DNA from: an uncultured Pelagibacteraceae bacterium
Lineage (GTDB): Bacteria; Pseudomonadota; Alphaproteobacteria; Pelagibacterales; Pelagibacteraceae
Reading direction: 5' to 3'
NCBI GenBank assembly: GCA_902569615.1
Contig: CACFUX010000005.1
Coordinates: 1-52,328 of the forward strand
Length of the DNA stretch: 52,328 nucleotides
The first letter of the stretch is position 1. Every line of letters begins with the position of its first letter. Position numbers and translations under genes: made by a program. The notes beneath the pieces are model-generated. The model was not told the DNA's origin, did not search any database, and saw only the letters and a list, made by a program, of their open reading frames with translations. Shown in pieces: positions 8,398 to 16,366 of this stretch.

Positions 8398-9282
8398 TTA
8401 TCTTTTTATACCTCTGTGCTTTTGAATTCTTCGACCATATTCTTGAGCAGCTCTATCAAAAATTATTGCTAGAGCAACTATTGCTAGACCATTAAAAAGT
8501 CCTAAAGCTAAATATTGATTTAAAACAGCCCTTAAAATAGGAACTCCCAAACCTTTTACTCCGATCATAGATGCAATTACCACCATTGCTAACGCCATCA
8601 TAATAGTCTGGTTAACTCCAGCAAATACAGTGGGAAGCGCCAAAGGTATTTGTACTGTTCTTAATTTTTGTAGTTTAGTTGCACCAAAGGCTTCACTAGC
8701 TTCAATTGTTTCTTTATCAACCTCTCTTATTCCTAAATTTGTTAATCTAATTATAGGAGGAACTGCATATATACAAATAGCTATTAGTCCAGGAACTTTA
8801 CCAATTCCCAATAACATTAAGATTGGAATTAAGTATACAAAACTTGGTATTGTTTGCATCATATCTAAAACAGGCAAAATTGCTTTTTCAGCTCTATTAG
8901 AACGAGCCATTATTACTCCCATAGGTATTCCTATAGCCATACATATCATCACACACACAGTTATTATTGCAACTGTAGCCATACAATCTTTCCACATTCC
9001 AAAGTATCCAATTAAAAAGAAAGAAATTGCAGCACCTAAAACAAGTTTCCAGCTTCTCGAAGCTATCCAAGCTAATCCACAAATTACACCAATGATTATT
9101 GGCCAAGGAGAATTAATTAATAATTTTTCTAACCACACTAAAAAGTATAGCAAAGGATCAAAAAACGCCTCAATACCATCACCATATGCTCTGGAAAAAT
9201 CTCTGAAAGCGAAATCAATTCCTTTTCTGAATTCAGCAAGCTCTGAACGCTCCATTACTGGAAACTTTGTGAAAAATTCCAT
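8398..9282 (-). CDS. proW: Glycine betaine/proline-type ABC transporter permease (ProW/OpuAB family)
   Basis: 294-aa inner-membrane permease. A long N-terminal segment is followed by about six membrane helices and the binding-protein-dependent permease EAA loop (IEASEAFGATKLQKLRTVQIP). The segments MQTIPSFVYLIPILMLLGIG and VPPIIRLTNLGIREV are typical of the ProW/OpuAB group, which moves betaine-like quaternary ammonium or sulfonium osmolytes. It follows the proX-like binding protein after 59 bases that hold a strong hairpin. No ATPase (ProV) gene is in the neighbourhood, so the ATPase must be encoded elsewhere or shared with another transporter. Substrate choice is inferred from the family only. 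Confidence 0.9.
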   Translation of the reverse strand: MEFFTKFPVMERSELAEFRKGIDFAFRDFSRAYGDGIEAFFDPLLYFLVWLEKLLINSPWPIIIGVICGLAWIASRSWKLVLGAAISFFLIGYFGMWKDCMATVAIITVCVMICMAIGIPMGVIMARSNRAEKAILPVLDMMQTIPSFVYLIPILMLLGIGKVPGLIAICIYAVPPIIRLTNLGIREVDKETIEASEAFGATKLQKLRTVQIPLALPTVFAGVNQTIMMALAMVVIASMIGVKGLGVPILRAVLNQYLALGLFNGLAIVALAIIFDRAAQEYGRRIQKHRGIKR

Positions 9283-9298
9283 TTAATTCCAAAAAAAT

Positions 9299-9328
9299 TA
9301 ACGAGCCTATTTAATTATAGGCTCGTTA
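9299..9328 (-). terminator. proX-proW intercistronic hairpin (attenuating terminator)
   Basis: A perfect 12-bp stem (TAACGAGCCTAT / ATAGGCTCGTTA) with a 6-nt loop, followed on the minus strand by a run of seven T. It sits between the binding-protein and permease genes, where partial termination or 3'-end protection commonly gives extra binding protein. Confidence 0.8.
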
Positions 9329-9341
9329 AATAATTTATATC

Positions 9342-10361
9342 TTAAAGACCAGCTTTGATTTTTTTCTTAGCAGATGAAGAAACCCATTTGCTCCATAAGC
9401 TTTCATGTTTTTTCAAAAACTCAACTGCTGCATCTGAACCTTTTGCTTGATTGTCTGCCATGTATACAAGCATTCCGTTCATAATATCACCAGGATAAGT
9501 CCGTTTTTCAACATATGCCACTGCATCTTTTCCACCTTTTTCTACAAAACTTTTAGAAATAAGTGAATTCACTTCTGATTTTGTCCAAGCTGTCTGTTTT
9601 GGATTTGCACACTCTCCAGCTGGTTTCATTATACAATTGTCCCAATTATCTCTTCCAGCAAAATCTACACCAAAAGGAACTGAGATTAATCCATATTTTC
9701 CAACCATTGAAGTAGGGTTCCAATAATAACCAAACCAAGGCTTACCTGAATCTGATGCTTTAGAAATTGTACCATCGAGACCTGCAGCAGAACCTGGGTC
9801 GATTAGCTTCCAACCTTTTTTCTCCATTTCATATGCTACAAATAAATTTGCATTTGCTAACTGACATCCCCAACCTGCAGGGCAACCAACAAAAGCTCCT
9901 TTAGAAGGATCCTCTTTATCAGGAAACCACTCAGGATGTTCTAAGATTTCTAGAGCAGTCATATTTTTTATCTGTGGATATTTTTTTACAGTTCCAGGTG
10001 TAATCCACCATCCTTCACCAAGACCTGTAATCGGTGCTTTATTTGCAACGAATATTCTTTTTTCAGCTACTGCTACTTTTAAAGGTTCATAAACAGCATT
10101 TGCCCATTGTTCAGGGTTCATGTCTGGTGTTCCTTTATCATTCATTGAAGTAAAAGTTGGCATAGTTGCACCAGGAACTAATTCTACCTCACAACCATAT
10201 CCTTTTTCTAAAATGATTTTATCTACGTTAGCCATTAATTCAGCTGACGCCCAGTTTTGCTCAGCAATAACTAGCTTTCCGCATCCTGCATTAGCAACAC
10301 CACTAAATGAAGTGAAACCTAAAACTACAAGAGCTGAAAGAATTACATTTTTTATTTTCAT
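9342..10361 (-). CDS. proX: Betaine-type ABC transporter substrate-binding protein (ProX/OpuAC family)
   Basis: 339-aa periplasmic protein with a clear signal peptide (hydrophobic core ILSALVVLGFTSFSGV, cleavage near ANA). The mature protein starts CGKLVIAEQNWASAELMANV, the characteristic opening of ProX/OpuAC-type binding proteins. Aromatic-rich stretches that can box a quaternary ammonium group follow (GEGWWITPG, KPWFGYYWNPTSMVG). A good ribosome site (AGGGAA) lies just upstream of the ATG. It is the first gene of the minus-strand osmolyte unit and is separated from proW by a hairpin that probably favours its expression. The ligand could be glycine betaine, choline, carnitine, DMSP or a related compound. 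Confidence 0.92.
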   Translation of the reverse strand: MKIKNVILSALVVLGFTSFSGVANAGCGKLVIAEQNWASAELMANVDKIILEKGYGCEVELVPGATMPTFTSMNDKGTPDMNPEQWANAVYEPLKVAVAEKRIFVANKAPITGLGEGWWITPGTVKKYPQIKNMTALEILEHPEWFPDKEDPSKGAFVGCPAGWGCQLANANLFVAYEMEKKGWKLIDPGSAAGLDGTISKASDSGKPWFGYYWNPTSMVGKYGLISVPFGVDFAGRDNWDNCIMKPAGECANPKQTAWTKSEVNSLISKSFVEKGGKDAVAYVEKRTYPGDIMNGMLVYMADNQAKGSDAAVEFLKKHESLWSKWVSSSAKKKIKAGL

Positions 10362-10661
10362 TATTATTTCCCTTTTAATTAATTAAAATAGCATGAGAAC
10401 ATATTGAAAAAAAAAATGCAAATATATTTCAACTGTCAGTTGTAGACAAAATGTTTTTGCAAACATTAGTATTAAAATGTAACGTAATAATTATGTCCAA
10501 AGGGGCTTATAGATTCATTAAAGAATTTATCGTAATGGGATATTCCCGTTTCGATCACATCTATTTAAATAGATTTTATTATTATCTTCATTCAAACTCT
10601 TATCAGAGTCATTAAACTTTTTTTTAAAGAAATATAAAAAATAAAATTAAAAGGAGAATTT
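10362..10661. promoter_or_regulatory. 300-base divergent intergenic region between proX and the bhmT-like operon
   Basis: This is the longest gene-free stretch in the window. It must hold the promoters of both the minus-strand osmolyte unit and the long plus-strand operon, but no convincing -35/-10 pair is evident. Small inverted repeats occur at 10430-10442 (CAACT/AGTTG) and 10450-10467 (AATGTTT/AAACATT around TTGC). The right half (10509-10574) holds the stronger structured element listed separately. The plus-strand gene has a good ribosome site (AAGGAG, 10651-10656) eight bases before its ATG. Confidence 0.6.
10509..10574 (+). promoter_or_regulatory. Structured 5' leader with mutually exclusive helices (candidate RNA switch)
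   Basis: Three short segments compete. ATAGAT at 10509-10514 and an identical ATAGAT at 10569-10574 are both complementary to ATCTAT at 10559-10564. The first pairing would enclose a 12-step hairpin at 10529-10555 (ATCG-t-AATGGGA, loop TAT, TCCCGTT-t-CGAT, with one GU and one mismatch). The second makes a local hairpin with a TTAA loop. Such an arrangement suits a regulatory leader for the bhmT-like operon. SAM-binding leaders (SAM-II and SAM-V classes) have been described ahead of methionine-cycle genes in marine alphaproteobacteria, but I could not fit the consensus here. Confidence 0.45.
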
Positions 10662-11708
10662 ATGACAAAAGATTTACTAACAAGATTAAATGAAGGTCCT
10701 GTTCTTTTTGCAGAAGGATATTTATTTGCAATGGAAAGAAGAGGATATTTATCAGCTGGAGCATTTGTGCCAGAAGTAGTTCTAGAGCATCCTGAGGTAG
10801 TATCTCAATTACATAGGGAGTTTATAAGAGCAGGATCTGATATTGTTCAAGCATTTACTTATTATGGTCACAGAGAAAAACTACGTTTGATTGGCAAAGA
10901 AGATTTGTTGGAGCCTTTACAAAAAAATGCTCTTCAAATAGCAAAAGATGCAAGAGATGAATTTAAAGATCTTGATTTATTGGTTTGCGGCGATGTTGCT
11001 AATACAAATATTTATGATCCAAATGACAAAAAAAGTCATTCACAGTGTCAAAAAATGTACGAAGAGCAAGTTTTTTGGGCAAAAGAGGCAGGTGTAGATT
11101 TCATAGTTGCTGAAACAATAAATTGGACTGAAGAAATGAAAATTGCTCTTAAAGCTATTAAGGATGAAGGCTTGATTGCAGTAACAAATTTTTCTATTAA
11201 GAAAGGTGACAAAACTAGAGAAGGACATACTCCTGGTGATGCTTGTAAAATAATGGAAGATCTTGGAGCAGATGTAGTTGGATTAAATTGTTATAGGGGA
11301 CCAAAAATGACCATGAAACTTTTGCCAGAAATAAGAGAAAAAGTTTCTTGTCACGTTGCAGCCTTACCTGTTCCATATAGAACTACAGAAGAACAGCCAG
11401 GTTTTTTAAATCAAACTGATCATGGGTGTGATTGTATACCTGGGGGGAATGCATTCCCAGTAGCATTAGATAATTTGTATTGCAACAGATTTGAAATGGC
11501 TGAGTTTGCAAAGGATTGTCAAAAACAAAATATTAATCTTATTGGAATTTGTTGTGGAGCAGAACCCCATCATGTTAGAGAAATGTCAGTAGCTTTAGGT
11601 AGAAAACCAATATCTTATAAATATTATCCTGATATGAGCAGACATTGGCTACATGGTAAAGATAAATCATTTTTAGAATTAAATACTAAAATGAAAGATA
11701 AATATTAA
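10662..11708 (+). CDS. bhmT: Betaine-homocysteine S-methyltransferase-like enzyme
   Basis: 348-aa zinc-dependent methyltransferase of the homocysteine S-methyltransferase family. The zinc ligands are in place: Cys210 in GLNC and Cys297-Cys298 in GICCGAEPHHVR. The BHMT-like N-terminal segment (EGYLFAMERRGYLSAGAFVPE) distinguishes it from MmuM. The expected reaction is glycine betaine + homocysteine to dimethylglycine + methionine in the cytoplasm. It starts after a strong SD (AAGGAG), is preceded by a structured leader, and its stop overlaps the dimethylglycine dehydrogenase-like start by 1 base. The context (dimethylglycine oxidation directly downstream) supports betaine as the methyl donor. 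DMSP or another onium donor remains possible. Confidence 0.9.
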   Translation: MTKDLLTRLNEGPVLFAEGYLFAMERRGYLSAGAFVPEVVLEHPEVVSQLHREFIRAGSDIVQAFTYYGHREKLRLIGKEDLLEPLQKNALQIAKDARDEFKDLDLLVCGDVANTNIYDPNDKKSHSQCQKMYEEQVFWAKEAGVDFIVAETINWTEEMKIALKAIKDEGLIAVTNFSIKKGDKTREGHTPGDACKIMEDLGADVVGLNCYRGPKMTMKLLPEIREKVSCHVAALPVPYRTTEEQPGFLNQTDHGCDCIPGGNAFPVALDNLYCNRFEMAEFAKDCQKQNINLIGICCGAEPHHVREMSVALGRKPISYKYYPDMSRHWLHGKDKSFLELNTKMKDKY

Positions 11709-14113
11709 TGGAAAAGAATGCCAAGGTAGTAATTATTGGAGGTGGTGTAGTAGGGTGTTCAATTCTCTACCATCTCTCTAAATTTGGTTTAAAAGATTGT
11801 ATTCTTTTAGAGAGAAATGAATTGACATCAGGATCTTCATGGCATGCCGCTGGAAATGTTCATGTAATATCTAATGATCCAAATATTTCTAGAATGATGG
11901 CCTACACGATAGGTCTTTATAAGGAAATAGAAAAAGAGTCAGGTCATTCTTGTGGATTTAAACCAAGTGGAGGATTTTACTTAGCTTCAAATGATGTTTG
12001 GGCTGAATATCTTAAAAGGGAAAGATCAAAAGCAAGATATATGGGCCTAGATCAAGAATTTATTTCACTTGAAGAAGTAAAGAAGAAAAATCCATTAATT
12101 GATCCATCTAGATATTTATTAGCATTATGGGATCCAATAGATGGAGAGGTTGATCCGTCTGGTGTTACATATGCTTTTGCGAAAGCAGCAAAAGTTCATG
12201 GTGGAAAATATTATACACACACAGTTGTTAAAGACACAAAGCAAAAAGAGGATGGTTCATGGAATGTTATAACAGATAAAGGAAATATTACTGCAGAAAT
12301 TTTAATTAATGCTGGAGGATTATGGGCAAGAGAAGTTGGTAATTTGGCTGGATTAAATTTACCAGTACAGCCGATGGAACATCATTATTTAATTACAGAA
12401 GCTATTCCAGAAATTGAATCATTGGGAGATCAAAGAATTCCAATAGGTACAGATTTTGAAGGCAATATTTATTTTAGACAAGAAGGCAAGGGTATGTTGC
12501 TTGGAACCTATGAACAAAAATCTACACCATGGAAGGTAGATGGAACTCCAATGAATTTCGGACACGAACTTTTAGAACCTAAGCTTGACAACATTCAAGA
12601 TAGATTGGCTATTGGGTTTGAGAGAATGCCAGCCTTAGAAAAAGCAGGAATAAAAAATATTGTAAATGGACCATTTACATTTGGTCCTGACGGAAGTCCA
12701 TTAATTGGTCCTGTTCCTGGGATGAAAAATTATTGGGTAGCCGTAGGTGTTATGGCAGGATTTTGCCAAGGAGGTGGAGTTGGAAAATGTATAGCAGAAT
12801 GGATTATAGACGGTGAACCATCAATAGATGTTTGGGCAATGGATGTTGCAAGATTTGGAGATTATGCATCACCACAATATGGAACGATTAAATCCTCAGA
12901 AAATTATGAAAGAAGATTTATTATGACCTTTCCCAATGAAACTTTGCCAAAAGGTAGAAAACAAAAAACAACAGCCTTATATGATCGATTTGTAGATCAA
13001 GGAGCAGTGATGGGAGATTCTTTTGGTTTAGAGAATGTTTTGTGGTTTGCTAAAAACAAAGAAGATGCATATGAAGAGCCAACAATTAAAAGATCAAGAT
13101 CTCATAATTATATTTCAAAGGAAGTAATTAATGTAAGGGAAAATGTAGGTGTAACTGAAGTTGCTAATTTTTCTAAGCACGAATTTAAAGGTCCAGATGC
13201 AAGAAAATTTTTAGATCATATAATGGCAGGCAAGCTTCCAAAACCTGGAAGAATTTCTTTGACACCAATGCTTACATATAAAGGAAAACTTTATGGGGAT
13301 TTAACTGTTGCTTGTTTAGAAGAAAATGAATTTATGGTTTTTGGATCTGGAGCAGCACAAGAAATGCATAGAAGATGGTTCGAAAGCCATATTGAAAAAT
13401 TTAATTTACAATATAAAAATAGATCTGATGAATTTCATGGACTTAGTATTGCAGGTCCAAAATCTAGAGATCTTTTGCAAAAAATTGTAAGAGAAAATGT
13501 TTCTAATGACAATTTTAAATTTAGAGACTCTAGAAAAATGTTTGTTGCAGGTGTTCCCGCTATTATAAACAGAATATCTTTTACGGGAGAGCTTGGGTAT
13601 GAAATTTATGTGGCTCCTCATTTTCAACTAAAATTATATGAAGAATTAACAAAAGCAGGAAAAGAATTTAATATTAAACCTTTTGGCGCAAGAGCTTTAA
13701 TGTCTATGAGATTAGAAAAAAATTGGGGAGCATGGACTTTAGATTATCGACCTGATTTTACCGCCAAAGAAACTGGATTAGATGTTTTTATAAATTGGGA
13801 TAAAGAATTTATTGGAAAAGATAGTGCACAAAAAGATGAAAGTAAAAACAAATTAGTTCCATTAATAGTTGAGACTAATGACATAGATGTAACTTATAAC
13901 GAAGCTGTAATAAAAGATGATAAAAGCATTGGATATATAACTTCTGGAGGATTTGCTCATTTTGTAAATAAAAGTGTTGCATTTTCTTATCTAAATCAAA
14001 ATGAATTAAAATCTGAAAAAGGTATTCAGGTTGAAATCAATGGCGACTTTTTTAACTGTTCAATAATTAAAGAACCACTTTATGATCCTTCTGGACAAAA
14101 AATGAGGAACTAA
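11708..14113 (+). CDS. Dimethylglycine/sarcosine dehydrogenase-type FAD + GcvT fusion enzyme (first copy)
   Basis: 801-aa two-module protein. Residues ~6-400 are a DAO-type FAD oxidoreductase with the dinucleotide motif GGGVVG at 11-16 and SGSSWHAAGN at 41-50, whose His46 matches the residue that covalently holds FAD in dimethylglycine and sarcosine dehydrogenases. Residues ~430-801 form a GcvT-like folate-binding module (SIAGPKSRDLL, FTGELGYEIYV, GARALMSMRLEKNWG). It oxidatively removes an N-methyl group and passes formaldehyde-level carbon to THF. Electrons probably go to EtfAB encoded downstream. It overlaps both neighbours by 1 base. Its substrate may be dimethylglycine, as it follows the bhmT-like gene. 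Confidence 0.88.
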   Translation: MEKNAKVVIIGGGVVGCSILYHLSKFGLKDCILLERNELTSGSSWHAAGNVHVISNDPNISRMMAYTIGLYKEIEKESGHSCGFKPSGGFYLASNDVWAEYLKRERSKARYMGLDQEFISLEEVKKKNPLIDPSRYLLALWDPIDGEVDPSGVTYAFAKAAKVHGGKYYTHTVVKDTKQKEDGSWNVITDKGNITAEILINAGGLWAREVGNLAGLNLPVQPMEHHYLITEAIPEIESLGDQRIPIGTDFEGNIYFRQEGKGMLLGTYEQKSTPWKVDGTPMNFGHELLEPKLDNIQDRLAIGFERMPALEKAGIKNIVNGPFTFGPDGSPLIGPVPGMKNYWVAVGVMAGFCQGGGVGKCIAEWIIDGEPSIDVWAMDVARFGDYASPQYGTIKSSENYERRFIMTFPNETLPKGRKQKTTALYDRFVDQGAVMGDSFGLENVLWFAKNKEDAYEEPTIKRSRSHNYISKEVINVRENVGVTEVANFSKHEFKGPDARKFLDHIMAGKLPKPGRISLTPMLTYKGKLYGDLTVACLEENEFMVFGSGAAQEMHRRWFESHIEKFNLQYKNRSDEFHGLSIAGPKSRDLLQKIVRENVSNDNFKFRDSRKMFVAGVPAIINRISFTGELGYEIYVAPHFQLKLYEELTKAGKEFNIKPFGARALMSMRLEKNWGAWTLDYRPDFTAKETGLDVFINWDKEFIGKDSAQKDESKNKLVPLIVETNDIDVTYNEAVIKDDKSIGYITSGGFAHFVNKSVAFSYLNQNELKSEKGIQVEINGDFFNCSIIKEPLYDPSGQKMRN

Positions 14114-14742
14114 TGGCCCAAAAAGATGTAGGAAACAAAGTACCAATCTATAAATTAAAAAAGACTGATGAGGTCATGAAATATTATGATGAGTGGGGCG
14201 AAGGAAATAAATATGATCAAGACATGGTTGATTGGAATTATACTGGTCCCAAGGAAACTTCAGAAGTATTTGTTAAATATCAAAAAAATAAAGATGCTAA
14301 AATTTATGATGCAGGATGTGGAACTGGTTTAGTAGGAGTTGAATTGAAAAAATACGGGTTTTCAAATTTTTATGGAGCTGATTTATCTCAAAAGTTATTA
14401 GACTTAGTTCCATCAGGGCTATACCAAAAATTAGAAAAGGTTGATTTAAATAAACAAATTGCAGAAAACGATAATTCTTATGATGCAGTAATGTGCGTTG
14501 GAACTTTTACATTTGGACATGTAAAACCTCCTGCTTTAGACGAATTTATAAGAATTACCAAGAACAAGGGTTTTATTTGTTTTACAATTAACGAAGGAAT
14601 TCACGAAGAATATGGATTTGATAAAAAAATTGAACAACTTAATAAAAATAATAAATGGAAAAAAATAGAATTTTTCAAATCAAACTATATTGCAAGTAAA
14701 GATGTTAATGCATGGCTAGGACTTTATGAGGTAACAAAGTAA
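14113..14742 (+). CDS. Class I SAM-dependent methyltransferase (WBSCR27/METTL27-like)
   Basis: 209-aa Rossmann-fold methyltransferase. Motif I is DAGCGTGLVG near residues 59-68, followed by GADLSQKLLDL (acidic end of beta 2) and DAVMCVGTFTFGHV (motif II/III region). The N-terminal DEVMKYYDEWGEGNKYDQD stretch resembles the WBSCR27/METTL27 group, whose substrates are poorly known. It overlaps the flavin dehydrogenase by 1 base and the Rieske oxygenase gene by 1 base, so it is firmly inside the methylated-amine operon. A methyl-adding enzyme in a demethylating pathway is unexpected. It could act on a pathway intermediate or a cofactor. Confidence 0.85.
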   Translation: MAQKDVGNKVPIYKLKKTDEVMKYYDEWGEGNKYDQDMVDWNYTGPKETSEVFVKYQKNKDAKIYDAGCGTGLVGVELKKYGFSNFYGADLSQKLLDLVPSGLYQKLEKVDLNKQIAENDNSYDAVMCVGTFTFGHVKPPALDEFIRITKNKGFICFTINEGIHEEYGFDKKIEQLNKNNKWKKIEFFKSNYIASKDVNAWLGLYEVTK

Positions 14743-15917
14743 TGTCGGAAATTTACAAAATTATTGAAAAAGACAAGTTAGATGTTGTAAATAAATCTAT
14801 TGAACAATCCCATGGGCTTCCAAACGAATGTTATACGAGTGAGAAATATACAAAACTTGAAAGAAAAAAATTATTTGAAGATAAATGGGTAGTAATAGGT
14901 GTAGGGAGTTCAATTCCAAATAAAGGAGATGCAAAGCCCTTTGATCTTTTAGGTATTCCTATAATTATATTAAGAGATAAGCAAAATAAAATAAGAGTGT
15001 TCCACAATGTATGCAGTCATAGGGGTTATAAAATTTTACAAAAAAGTTGTAAAATCAAAAATGTAATAAGATGTCCATATCATTCTTGGTCATATGATAT
15101 GACTGGAAATCTCGTAGCCACACCTCACATTGGTGGCATGAACAAACATCAATGTAGTAAATTTGATAAATCTAAAAGTGGGCTAAAAGAAATTAAATCT
15201 TACATTTGGTTAGACATGATATTTATAAATATAAGTGAAAATGAAATAGATTTTGAAGAATACATACAGCCTTTAAGTGAAAGATGGAAAAAATTCTGGC
15301 CTGAAAAAGATAGAAAATTAATGGTTTATTCAAATGACTTTGGTTATTTTAATTTAAACGCAAAATGCAATTGGAAATTTGCAATCGAGAATTATTGTGA
15401 AAGCTATCATTTACCTTGGGTCCACCCAGGGTTAAATTCATATTCTAAAATTGAAGACCATTACCACATCCAAGGTTTGCCAAACCGTTTTGCAGGACAA
15501 GGAACGAAAGTTTATAATCCAAAATTTAAAGGTAAAGTAAAATTTCCATCTTTCCCAAATTGGCCCAAAGATAAAGAGCATATAGCTGAATACATTGCGC
15601 TATTCCCCAATGTGATGCTTGGTGTTCACAAAGATCATTTTTATGCATATTGGTTAGAACCTGTTGATCATAAATATACCAAAGAACATATGGAAATTTA
15701 TTATGTTGGAAAAAATGCCGCAAATTCAAAGAAATTTAAATCTTTAAGAAAACAAAACTACAATATGTGGAAAAGTATACAAAGCGAAGATTTAAATATT
15801 ATTGAAGGTATGCAAGATGGTAGAAACTCTCCAGTATATAATGGTGGAAATTTTTCTCCAATTATGGATAATCCGACTCACCATTTTCATAAATGGGTAG
15901 CAACTAACTTAGTATAA
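14742..15917 (+). CDS. Rieske non-heme iron oxygenase, alpha subunit (GbcA/CntA-like quaternary amine demethylase)
   Basis: 391-aa oxygenase. The Rieske [2Fe-2S] ligands are Cys91-x-His93 (CSHRG) and Cys111-x2-His114 (CPYH). The mononuclear iron site shows His223 and His228 in ENYCESYHLPWVH. The residue bridging the two centres is Glu220, rather than the Asp of aromatic-ring dioxygenases, a trait of quaternary-ammonium enzymes such as CntA/YeaW and GbcA. It therefore probably hydroxylates an N-methyl group of glycine betaine, stachydrine, carnitine or a relative. No reductase (GbcB/CntB type) is nearby, so electrons must come from elsewhere. It overlaps the methyltransferase gene by 1 base, and the SET gene follows after 4 bases. 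Confidence 0.88.
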   Translation: MSEIYKIIEKDKLDVVNKSIEQSHGLPNECYTSEKYTKLERKKLFEDKWVVIGVGSSIPNKGDAKPFDLLGIPIIILRDKQNKIRVFHNVCSHRGYKILQKSCKIKNVIRCPYHSWSYDMTGNLVATPHIGGMNKHQCSKFDKSKSGLKEIKSYIWLDMIFINISENEIDFEEYIQPLSERWKKFWPEKDRKLMVYSNDFGYFNLNAKCNWKFAIENYCESYHLPWVHPGLNSYSKIEDHYHIQGLPNRFAGQGTKVYNPKFKGKVKFPSFPNWPKDKEHIAEYIALFPNVMLGVHKDHFYAYWLEPVDHKYTKEHMEIYYVGKNAANSKKFKSLRKQNYNMWKSIQSEDLNIIEGMQDGRNSPVYNGGNFSPIMDNPTHHFHKWVATNLV

Positions 15918-15921
15918 AATT

Positions 15922-16362
15922 ATGTATAGACCTTTACCAGATGGATTAACAATAAAAAACTCTCCTATCGAAGGTTTAGGATTATTTGCAACCAAAGATA
16001 TTAAAAAAAATTCTTTTATCGGAATAACACATGTTAGAGACGAACAATTTGAAAATAAATATATAAGAACTCCTATTGGAGGATTTTATAACCACTCAAA
16101 CGATCCGACAGTGATCAGAATGGTTTCAGATGTATTGCCGAAATTAAAATTTGGTGATTTTGTAGATACCGATATTAATACAAAAAAATTAAAAGATGGA
16201 AAAAATGATAGAGAAAATATGTATTATAATTTACACGAAAAAAGTGATGCAAAATATATGTTCATGGTCGCAATAAAAGATATTAAAGCCGGAGAAGAAT
16301 TAGCGGCAAACTATAATCTGTATACTTATCCAAAAACTGGAATAGGCATACAAATGCTTTAG
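15922..16362 (+). CDS. Stand-alone SET-domain protein
   Basis: 146-aa protein made almost entirely of a SET fold, the protein-lysine methyltransferase family common in eukaryotes. Visible landmarks are GLGLFA at 18-23, the SAM-binding pseudoknot segment YNHSND at 56-61, and the closing IKAGEELAANYNLY near 121-134 with its catalytic-type tyrosine. No other domain is attached. It is 4 bases after the Rieske gene and 4 bases before the DddP-like gene, so it is clearly part of the operon. Its target is unknown; it may methylate a protein or a small amine substrate. The insert between the NHS and AGEEL motifs is long and charged. Confidence 0.82.
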   Translation: MYRPLPDGLTIKNSPIEGLGLFATKDIKKNSFIGITHVRDEQFENKYIRTPIGGFYNHSNDPTVIRMVSDVLPKLKFGDFVDTDINTKKLKDGKNDRENMYYNLHEKSDAKYMFMVAIKDIKAGEELAANYNLYTYPKTGIGIQML

Positions 16363-16366
16363 CATA

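Noticed and set aside
8630..9286. Long plus-strand open frame opposite proW
   Set aside because: Antisense shadow of the permease gene; its translation has no domain and low-complexity composition.
10497..10560. Glycine riboswitch resemblance (CCAAAGGGGC similar to the conserved CCGAAGGGGC)
   Set aside because: The other conserved aptamer strings (GGAGAG upstream, CTCAGGCAAAAGGAC downstream) are absent, so the resemblance is probably chance.
10440..10661. SAM-II or SAM-V riboswitch ahead of bhmT
   Set aside because: Expected on biological grounds, but I could not place the conserved UUGC/UAAA/CUAAAAAGG elements in consistent positions; kept only as an unclassified structured leader.
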